Part shown: positions 6,413 through 10,884 of the stretch, one piece after another | Layout of the letters: every line of letters begins with the position of its first letter | Position numbering within the stretch: position 1 is the stretch's first letter | NCBI GenBank assembly: GCA_945907335.1 | Contig: CAMDSU010000046.1 | Coordinates: 1 to 10,884, forward strand | DNA length: 10,884 bases | Origin: Bordetella parapertussis | GTDB taxonomy: Bacteria > Pseudomonadota > Gammaproteobacteria > Burkholderiales > Burkholderiaceae_C | Reading direction: 5' to 3' | Position numbers and translations under genes: made by a program | Notes under the pieces: generated by a model | The model's input: only the letters and a program-made list of their open reading frames with translations | Told to the model about the DNA's origin: nothing | Databases searched by the model: none

Positions 6413-7690
6413 TCAGTTGCCTGTGTAGCTGATGCGATAGATGGCGCCAGCGTAGTCGTCAGACACGAGGATAGAACCATCAGGCAGGTTTGCCACGTCA
6501 ACAGGACGGCCCAACGCGCGGTTGGTGACCTTGTCGAGGAAACCATCTGCAAACACTTCAGCAGCGCCTGCATTGCCATCGGCATTGATTGGCACGAAGT
6601 TGATCAGGTAACCGCTAGGCGTTGAACGGTTCCAAGAACCGTGCGCTGCCACAAACATGCCGCCGCGGTATTTTGCGGGGAAAGCTGTGCCGGTGTAGTG
6701 GCTGACGCCCAACTGTGCTTGGTGCGCTGGGAATTCCACTTGAGGCGTGATCATGCCTTCTGGTTCAGGCATGTTGGCCAAGTCTGGCGCAGCCGCAGAA
6801 CCTGCCACTTTGAAGCGGCCGTTGTAGAAGGGGAAACCGAAGTGTTCGCCAGCCTTGGACAGTTTGTTCAACTCGCCGGGAGGGATATCGTCGCCCAGTC
6901 CGTCAACTTGGTTGTCGGTGGTCCAGATGTCGCCCTTTGTGCCGATAGTGATACCAGCGGGGTTGCGCATGCCTTTGGCATAGACCATGCGGCCTGTACC
7001 GTCGAGGCCGTTGTAGCGAATCACGCCACCGATGCCGACTTCTTCATACAAAGCGACTTTGTCTTTGGGCTGCACGTTGTAAGGCTGACCCAATGTGACG
7101 TAGATTTTTCCTTCGTTGTCGATTTTGCAAACACGACCTGTGTGGTTGAAAGATTGCTCTTCCACAGGAATCATTTTGCCTTCAGGAACCACTACGCCCA
7201 CTGCGACGTCTGGACCTTCATAGAAGTATTCAGCGGCAGGGAAGTGCAACATGCGGTTAGATTCAGCCACAACCAAGAAACCGTCTTTGGTGAAACACAC
7301 ACCGTTGGGGTTGCTGAATTTGATGGCGGGAGCGAAAGGCTTGACTTCAGTAGCAGCGTCACCGTTGTTACGGTTTGTCACGGCCCACACGGTGGTTTTG
7401 CGGGTACCAACGAACAACATGTTGGTAGAAGGCGCAACAGCCATGTAACGCGCATCAGGCACGACAGCATACAAATCAATTTTGAAGCCATCGGGCAACT
7501 TGACTTTTTTCAAGTTGGCGCGGATCGCGTCAGCATTCTTTCCTTCTTGTGGAATGGTTGGAATGTTCATGTTGGTGTCAGTGTTGCCCATGCGTTGCAG
7601 GGTGGACAGGTTTTTGTCCTGGGCAAAAGTTGTCGTAGCGACCAACGCTGTAACGGCCAAGGTGATGGCAGAGATATTTTTAAAGATCAC
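6413..7690 (-). CDS. Periplasmic PQQ-dependent glucose/sorbosone dehydrogenase-family protein
   Basis: This exported quinoprotein has 425 residues and a signal peptide (1-24, cleaved at TFAQ). It is a six-bladed beta-propeller of the GSDH family, in which PQQ and Ca2+ serve oxidation of an aldose, sorbosone or related compound in the periplasm. Family features are KLPDGFKIDLYA (64-75); SNPNGVCFTKDGFLVVAESN (126-145); SFNHTGRVCKID (180-191), whose His183 fits the catalytic base; AKGMRNPAGITIG (238-250) with Arg242 of the conserved R-N-P; VDGLGDDIPPGELNKL (262-277); FGFPFYNG (284-291); HGSWNRSTPSGY (350-361); and GRPVDVANLPDGSILVSDDY (394-413). No cytochrome domain is fused; a separate cytochrome c gene follows. 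The start is GTG at 7690, set by AGAGGA six bases upstream and a TAA directly before it. Substrate and product are not determinable here. Confidence 0.9.
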   Translation of the reverse strand: MIFKNISAITLAVTALVATTTFAQDKNLSTLQRMGNTDTNMNIPTIPQEGKNADAIRANLKKVKLPDGFKIDLYAVVPDARYMAVAPSTNMLFVGTRKTTVWAVTNRNNGDAATEVKPFAPAIKFSNPNGVCFTKDGFLVVAESNRMLHFPAAEYFYEGPDVAVGVVVPEGKMIPVEEQSFNHTGRVCKIDNEGKIYVTLGQPYNVQPKDKVALYEEVGIGGVIRYNGLDGTGRMVYAKGMRNPAGITIGTKGDIWTTDNQVDGLGDDIPPGELNKLSKAGEHFGFPFYNGRFKVAGSAAAPDLANMPEPEGMITPQVEFPAHQAQLGVSHYTGTAFPAKYRGGMFVAAHGSWNRSTPSGYLINFVPINADGNAGAAEVFADGFLDKVTNRALGRPVDVANLPDGSILVSDDYAGAIYRISYTGN

Positions 7691-7852
7691 TTAGATTCCT
7701 CTAGCAGAAAAAAAAGGCAACATAGCCTGTAATGATGTTAGCGATTCGTTGGGAAATCAAAAAATCAAAAACCCCAGCGATTAAGGTCCTTTAAATTTAA
7801 TTACTTAATATTATTAAAAATAAGGCTGCTAATATATTTTTCGTCAATCAAT
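7691..7852 (-). promoter_or_regulatory. AT-rich leader and candidate promoter of the quinoprotein gene
   Basis: This 162-base gap lies between the MaoC-like gene and the quinoprotein. A stretch at 7791-7823 contains only one C in 33 bases and could act as an UP element or a bend. Reading leftwards, TTGATT (7755-7760) and CATCAT (7732-7737) are separated by 17 bases, each a four-of-six match to the sigma70 boxes. The AGAGGA ribosome-binding site is six bases before the GTG start. I see no clear GC-rich terminator for the upstream MaoC-like gene. The boxes are a guess; the AT-rich tract is plain. Confidence 0.3.
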
Positions 7853-8314
7853 TCAAGGATTTTCAGGCTTTCTCAACATCAGTGCCGAGCGCTTGCAAGA
7901 AGCCACCAACACATTGTGCTGGTTATATCCTCGGTGTTCAAAAATCACGATCCCGTTATGGGGCCTTGATTTGCTGTCGCGCAACTCCATCACTTCGGTT
8001 TCAACATGCACTGTGTCACCGTGAAACAACGGCTTAGGAAAGCGCACGTCGTCCCAGCCCAAATTGGCCACGGTGGTGCCAAGCGTGGTGTCTCCGACGG
8101 AAACGCCTACGATCAAACCCAATGTAAAAACGCTGTTGACAATACGTTGTCCGTATTCCGTGTGGTGCTTGCAATATTCTTCATCCAGATGCAGCGCAGC
8201 AGGGTTGTGCGTGAGCGCGGAAAACATGATGTTGTCCATTTCAGAAACCGTACGGCGAATGGCATGCTTGAACACTTGCCCCACAAAAAATTCTTCGAAA
8301 TAAAGGCCTGCCAT
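7853..8314 (-). CDS. MaoC-like (R)-specific enoyl-CoA hydratase/dehydratase, mesaconyl-CoA hydratase-like
   Basis: This single hot-dog-domain protein of 153 residues probably hydrates an unsaturated acyl-CoA in the cytoplasm. It opens with YFEEFFVGQVF (5-15), the usual MaoC entry. The hydratase region reads TVSEMDNIMFSALTHNPAAL (22-41), followed by HLDEEYC. Asn37-Pro38 and His42 are kept, but the Gly-Asp before them in textbook (R)-hydratases (G-D-x-N-P-x-H) is absent. The long helix RIVNSVFTLGLIVGVSVGDT (57-76) and FPKPLFHGDTVHVETEV (92-108) are typical. The form resembles the mesaconyl-CoA or itaconyl-CoA hydratase type more than fatty-acid hydratases; that is inference from pattern and partner. 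It begins one base after the CitE-like stop, so the two genes are one operon and probably act in sequence. Confidence 0.85.
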   Translation of the reverse strand: MAGLYFEEFFVGQVFKHAIRRTVSEMDNIMFSALTHNPAALHLDEEYCKHHTEYGQRIVNSVFTLGLIVGVSVGDTTLGTTVANLGWDDVRFPKPLFHGDTVHVETEVMELRDSKSRPHNGIVIFEHRGYNQHNVLVASCKRSALMLRKPENP

Positions 8315-8315
8315 T

Positions 8316-9188
8316 TCAGTGTCCGTTTCTGGTTGAAAGCAGGCGAAGTGCCTGTGTCAGGTGCGGTTTGTCGACCATTTTGCCGTCCAGTTGCACAGCC
8401 CCTGCGCCACCCGATTGGGCGAACGCATCCACAATGCGTTGTGCGTGTTGCAGTTCTTCAGGCGAGGCAGTGAAGCCTGCGTTGATGATGGCCACCTGGT
8501 CCGGGTGAATCGCCAATTTGCCGCTGAAGCCTTGACGCCTGGCACGTTGCACATCGGCTTGCAAACTGTCGGCATCGCGAAAGTCCACGCTCAAGGTGTC
8601 AATCGCTTGCACACCGGCGTGAGCGGCCGCGAGCAAACACAATGAACGTGCCAGCACAAAGGTGTCGTCAAATTCGCCATTGTCTTTTTTGTTGGTACTC
8701 GCGCCCACCGCAGTGGCCAAATCTTCCGCGCCCCAGGTCAGGCCGGCCAGTCGAGCCGAGCAGCCGGCATAGCTGTTCAAAGCAAACAAAGCACCTGCCA
8801 CTTCAGTGGCCACGGGCAATATGCGTGTGAGTCCAGCTTTGATGCCTTCGCGTTGTTCAAGTGCGCTTAAAAAATGGTCGAGTTGCAGCACATCGCTGGC
8901 ATTGAGTGGCTTGGGCAACACAATGCCATCGGGCTTACCAGGCATTACAGCCACCAAGTCCGGTAACGACAGTGGCGTGTTCAGCGGATTGATGCGCACC
9001 CAGACTTGTTGGCTCGAACGGTCATGGGATTTTAAATAGTCCAACACCAATCCGCGTGCGGCGGGCAAGCGGTCTTGCGACACCGCGTCTTCCAGGTCCA
9101 ATAACAGGGCATCCGCGCCGGTGCTTGCGGCTTTGGCCAATTTTTTCTCACTGTCGCCGGGGACAAACAGCAGGGATTTGAGCGTCAT
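8316..9188 (-). CDS. CitE-like CoA-ester lyase (HpcH/HpaI aldolase family)
   Basis: This cytoplasmic TIM-barrel lyase of 290 residues belongs to the family holding citrate lyase beta subunit, malyl-CoA lyase and citramalyl-CoA lyase. Visible elements are SLLFVPGDSEKKL (5-17); DALLLDLEDAV (26-36); VWVRINPLNTP (62-72) with Arg65, which in relatives binds the carboxylate; GIVLPKP (88-94); ILPVATEVAGALF (123-135), where Glu129 sits at the Mg2+ ligand position; GLTWGAEDLATAVG (149-162), with Asp156 the second Mg2+ ligand; and FSGKLAIHPDQVAIIN (221-236). There are no CitD/CitF genes, so this is a stand-alone CoA-dependent enzyme, not part of citrate lyase. With the MaoC-like partner it would plausibly cleave a 3-hydroxy-dicarboxyl-CoA such as citramalyl-CoA or malyl-CoA to acetyl-CoA plus a keto acid. 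AAGGA nine bases before the ATG is a good ribosome-binding site. Confidence 0.87.
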   Translation of the reverse strand: MTLKSLLFVPGDSEKKLAKAASTGADALLLDLEDAVSQDRLPAARGLVLDYLKSHDRSSQQVWVRINPLNTPLSLPDLVAVMPGKPDGIVLPKPLNASDVLQLDHFLSALEQREGIKAGLTRILPVATEVAGALFALNSYAGCSARLAGLTWGAEDLATAVGASTNKKDNGEFDDTFVLARSLCLLAAAHAGVQAIDTLSVDFRDADSLQADVQRARRQGFSGKLAIHPDQVAIINAGFTASPEELQHAQRIVDAFAQSGGAGAVQLDGKMVDKPHLTQALRLLSTRNGH

Positions 9189-9371
9189 GGATGGTGATCC
9201 TTCAATGGGGATTGCATGCTAACAAACTGCATCTCGCCGGTTTTCGAGAGTGTTGGGCATGAAAAACCTTGCATCCAAAGGAATAAATCGCCATAAAAAG
9301 GGTCAACAGCTCATCAACGACAATCTAAGTCTTGCTTGATCCACATAACGATATTTTTTCTGAGACATTGA

Positions 9372-9890
9372 ATGAAACCCGACACCATTGAAGCGACTTT
9401 GCCTGCGATTGATGTCACTGAGTTGCGCCGCTGTCTCGGAACCTTTGTGACCGGTGTGACCGTCATGACAGCGCTGGACGCGGATGGTCAGCCTGATGGC
9501 ATCACCGCGAATTCATTCAGTTCGTTGTCTCTGGACCCGCCGTTGATTGCCTGGAGCCTGCGTTTGCAATCGCGCAGTTTCCAAACATTCAAAAACGCCC
9601 AGCGTTTTGCCGTCAATATATTGGCGCAAGACCAAGTGTCTGTGTCCAACCGGTTCGCGACTTCGGGTGTGAAAAATTTTGCAGAGGTGCCCCACACACT
9701 AGGCCTTGGCGGCGTGCCGTTGATCGAGGGTTGCGCTTCTTACCTTGAATGCAGTTTAGAAGCCACTTACCCCGGCGGTGACCATGAACTGTTTGTAGCG
9801 AGGGTAGAGCGGATTCAGATGAACGATAAGAAGCCGTTGGCCTATGGCAATGGCGGGTATTTAGGCGTTGAGGTTTTGGATAAGGGCTAG
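9372..9890 (+). CDS. Flavin reductase-like, FMN-binding split-barrel protein (HpaC-like)
   Basis: This 172-residue protein belongs to the flavin reductase domain family, which uses NAD(P)H to reduce free FMN or FAD for a partner monooxygenase, or is itself a flavin-binding oxidoreductase. Typical segments are LRRCLGTFVTGVTVMTALDA (18-37); PDGITANSFSSLSLDPPLIA (41-60), the core flavin-binding loop; SRSFQTFKNAQRFAVNIL (67-84); and PGGDHELFVARVERI (134-148), containing the conserved Gly-Asp-His. The plus-strand gene is divergent from the CitE-like gene, with 183 bases between. I see only a weak ribosome-binding sequence (TGAGA) ahead of the ATG. No monooxygenase gene is adjacent, so the partner must be elsewhere, or the protein acts alone. 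The family is sure; the substrate is not. Confidence 0.9.
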   Translation: MKPDTIEATLPAIDVTELRRCLGTFVTGVTVMTALDADGQPDGITANSFSSLSLDPPLIAWSLRLQSRSFQTFKNAQRFAVNILAQDQVSVSNRFATSGVKNFAEVPHTLGLGGVPLIEGCASYLECSLEATYPGGDHELFVARVERIQMNDKKPLAYGNGGYLGVEVLDKG

Positions 9891-10088
9891 GGCAAGACCT
9901 GAAGTAACTCATCGCGGTTGACATCTGTCGCTGAACATTTACTAACTGCTTAACTTTATAGAGCAGCAACTTAAAAATAGTTCATTTTTTCCGCTTATTG
10001 GCGTTTTTTTATTGCTAAATAAACTTTATTGACTATTATTCACATGGCAGATTCAAGTTTGAAGCGCAACGCGCTTGAGTGATTGTTG

Positions 10089-10108
10089 AAACACCTCTGC
10101 AGGTGTTT
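10089..10108 (+). terminator. Perfect eight-base hairpin, possible terminator or transcript boundary
   Basis: AAACACCT (10089-10096) pairs exactly with AGGTGTTT (10101-10108) around a CTGC loop. The T-rich right arm continues TTCTCATT, which is a weak U-tract, so this is at best a modest Rho-independent terminator for rightward transcripts. Its left arm overlaps the first TTGTTGA repeat, so a regulatory role is also possible. Confidence 0.4.
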
Positions 10109-10145
10109 TCTCATTGCGTGTCTTAACCAATCTTTGACGGCGTAT

Positions 10146-10200
10146 AACAATTGTTGACACGAATTTACCTTGTTGATACATTTGTTGAAACATTTAGGAG
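10146..10200 (+). promoter_or_regulatory. mazEF-like promoter with operator-like repeats and ribosome-binding site
   Basis: TTGACA (10154-10159) is a perfect -35 box. After 17 bases comes TACATT (10177-10182), a four-of-six -10 box, and AGGAG (10196-10200) stands six bases before the mazE ATG. The perfect palindrome AACAATTGTT (10146-10155) abuts and overlaps the -35. Direct copies of TTGTTGA lie at 10151, 10170 and 10182, bracketing both boxes, with a fourth copy upstream at 10083. Sites this placed are expected for autorepression by a MazE/MazF complex, which is the norm for such modules. Confidence 0.6.
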
Positions 10201-10206
10201 TGAGAT

Positions 10207-10455
10207 ATGAGTTCTATTGCGAGTCAAATCAGTGTGTGGGGAAATGGGCTAGCGCTTCGACTTACCAAGCCCATGGCCAAAGAAGCCGGTGTTGTTGAAG
10301 GTACGCCAGTGCGAGTCACCGTCAAACCGGGGCGTATCGTGATTGAGGCAGAAACCGAGTTAAGCCTAGATGAGATGTTGGCGGCCTTTGACCCTCAAAA
10401 ACATGGAGGCGAACTGATGGCAGACGCTCCCGTAGGCGTTGAGGTCTTCTCTTGA
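10207..10455 (+). CDS. mazE: MazE-like antitoxin (AbrB/SpoVT-type DNA-binding domain)
   Basis: This 82-residue antitoxin has the usual two parts. The N-terminal swapped-hairpin barrel, residues 1-48, reads ISVWGNGLALRLTKPMAKEA (8-27), then GTPVRVTVKPGRIVIEA (32-48); the Trp-Gly-Asn-Gly-x-Ala-x-Arg core is diagnostic of MazE/AbrB DNA binding. The acidic C-terminal tail, LSLDEMLAAFDPQKHGGELM (52-71), would wrap the toxin and block its active site. It is expected to bind its own promoter, where repeated TTGTTGA sequences and a palindrome are seen. AGGAG six bases before the ATG fixes the start. Its TGA stop shares one base with the toxin ATG, so the two are made together with antitoxin first. 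Confidence 0.93.
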   Translation: MSSIASQISVWGNGLALRLTKPMAKEAGVVEGTPVRVTVKPGRIVIEAETELSLDEMLAAFDPQKHGGELMADAPVGVEVFS

Positions 10456-10829
10456 TGGCTACGCGTAAATCTGCGATTTGGGCGCCTGAGCGTGCAGAAA
10501 TTATTTTTATCCAATACAGCCCCCAAGTTGGCGTGGAAATGCCCAACGATCGCCCAATGCTCGTCATCTCTACAAAGACATTTGCAGAGAAAACAGGCGT
10601 AGTTGTAGGGTTCCCTATGACCCACTCAAGTCAGCACGCTGACAATCCGTTTGCAATTACTGCCCCGGCAGCAAATGGAGAGATTGGTTACTTGCTGACT
10701 CACCAGCCAAAGTCATTCGATTGGAAAAAACGCAACGCACGACCGCATCCATGGGGCACTGGCCACACAAAATTACTTAGCGCAGCACTAAAGCGTTTTG
10801 ATAACGTTTTTAATATTTGTGAGCACTGA
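10455..10829 (+). CDS. mazF: MazF/PemK-family endoribonuclease toxin
   Basis: This 124-residue toxin, counted from the ATG overlapping the mazE stop, would cleave mRNA at short specific sequences when the antitoxin is lost. A TTG one codon earlier is possible but less likely. The PemK-like SH3 barrel is visible: EIIFIQYSPQVGVEMPNDRP (15-34) with Arg33, then MLVIS; TGVVVGFPMTHSS (47-59) with Thr56, where Arg and Thr correspond to the catalytic pair of MazF; then GEIGYLLTHQPKSFDWKKRN (75-94) and the C-terminal helix TKLLSAALKRFDNVFNIC. The usual Asp in the D-Q-x-K-S segment is His83 here. All core motifs are present, so it is probably active. The cleavage sequence is not predictable from this. 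Confidence 0.93.
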   Translation: MATRKSAIWAPERAEIIFIQYSPQVGVEMPNDRPMLVISTKTFAEKTGVVVGFPMTHSSQHADNPFAITAPAANGEIGYLLTHQPKSFDWKKRNARPHPWGTGHTKLLSAALKRFDNVFNICEH

Positions 10830-10884
10830 TATCAAGGGAATAGCCCGTCATTTCACAGTTGTTCACCGCATGCAACAGGGGCCT

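Larger units (their letters stand above)
9891..10206 (+). promoter_or_regulatory. Intergenic region with hairpins and repeats upstream of the mazEF-like pair
   Basis: There is no coding gene in these 316 bases. The left half is AT-rich. It contains a weak stem CGCT/GGCG (9992-10003) followed by seven T residues (10004-10010), a possible low-strength terminator for the flavin reductase. Next come AAGCGC/GCGCTT around a three-base loop (10062-10076) and AAACACCT/AGGTGTTT around CTGC (10089-10108). The right end carries the promoter and TTGTTGA repeats listed separately. I see no small RNA signature beyond these hairpins. Confidence 0.5.

Noticed and set aside
6641..7732. Long open frame on the plus strand (363 codons) antisense to the quinoprotein gene
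   Set aside because: The minus frame carries a signal peptide, a ribosome-binding site and all GSDH motifs. The plus frame shows no family pattern and is a by-product of codon use.
8006..8473. Plus-strand open frame across the MaoC/CitE-like junction
   Set aside because: It spans two well-supported minus-strand genes and resembles neither a domain nor a signal peptide.
9992..10010. CGCT/GGCG stem followed by seven T residues as a firm terminator of the flavin reductase
   Set aside because: The stem has only three good pairs plus one wobble and lies about 100 bases past the stop; kept only as a remark in the intergenic entry.
1..10884. CRISPR array, tRNA/rRNA genes, insertion sequences, phage genes
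   Set aside because: No regularly spaced repeats beyond the short promoter heptamers, no cloverleaf or rRNA sequence recognised, and no transposase or integrase motifs in any frame read.

Overview
The window looks like ordinary chromosomal DNA of a betaproteobacterium. The best guess is Burkholderiales, and probably a freshwater or soil Comamonadaceae-like organism. The reasons are moderate GC content, the family makeup (a tripartite TRAP carboxylate transporter, a PuuE-type allantoinase, a stand-alone LON-domain protein, CitE/MaoC CoA enzymes, a periplasmic PQQ dehydrogenase with cytochrome c) and the style of the proteins. This assignment is from recognition, not from a search. There is no rRNA, tRNA, CRISPR array, insertion sequence or prophage. 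The only accessory-type element is a MazEF-like toxin-antitoxin pair at the right end.

Layout. (1) Bases 1-2264, minus strand: a tightly packed TRAP transporter operon, dctP-dctQ-dctM. dctM runs off the left edge. (2) 2500-3105, plus strand: a stand-alone LON substrate-binding-domain protein, divergent from dctP. (3) 3211-6322, minus strand: five close or overlapping genes in transcription order: monohaem cytochrome c, Rap1a/Tai-like secreted protein, two-helix membrane protein, PuuE-like allantoinase, M20-family hydrolase. (4) 6413-7690, minus strand: a periplasmic glucose/sorbosone-dehydrogenase-type quinoprotein with a GTG start. A strong hairpin plus U-tract lies between it and the cytochrome gene. 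(5) 7853-9188, minus strand: a two-gene operon of a CitE-like CoA-ester lyase and a MaoC-like hydratase. (6) 9372-9890, plus strand: a flavin reductase. (7) 10207-10829, plus strand: a MazE/MazF-like pair whose stop and start codons overlap by one base. It sits behind a recognisable sigma70-type promoter studded with TTGTTGA direct repeats.

How the parts may work together (inference). The quinoprotein would oxidise a sugar or alcohol-type substrate in the periplasm and could pass electrons to the small cytochrome c just downstream. The hairpin could set the ratio of the two products. The PuuE and M20 enzymes are in one transcription unit and could open a cyclic amide/ureide and then hydrolyse the linear product. 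The M20 enzyme lacks the usual bridging aspartate and another acidic metal ligand, so its chemistry may differ from the textbook peptidases. The TRAP system probably imports a carboxylate, and whether it feeds these enzymes is unproven. The CitE/MaoC pair resembles the hydratase-lyase steps that break C5 dicarboxyl-CoA compounds.

I found no clear new defence or mobile system. The most notable signals are the non-canonical M20 metal site, the repeat-rich promoter of the toxin-antitoxin pair, the attenuator-like hairpins between quinoprotein and cytochrome, and the misplaced Shine-Dalgarno sequence in front of dctP.
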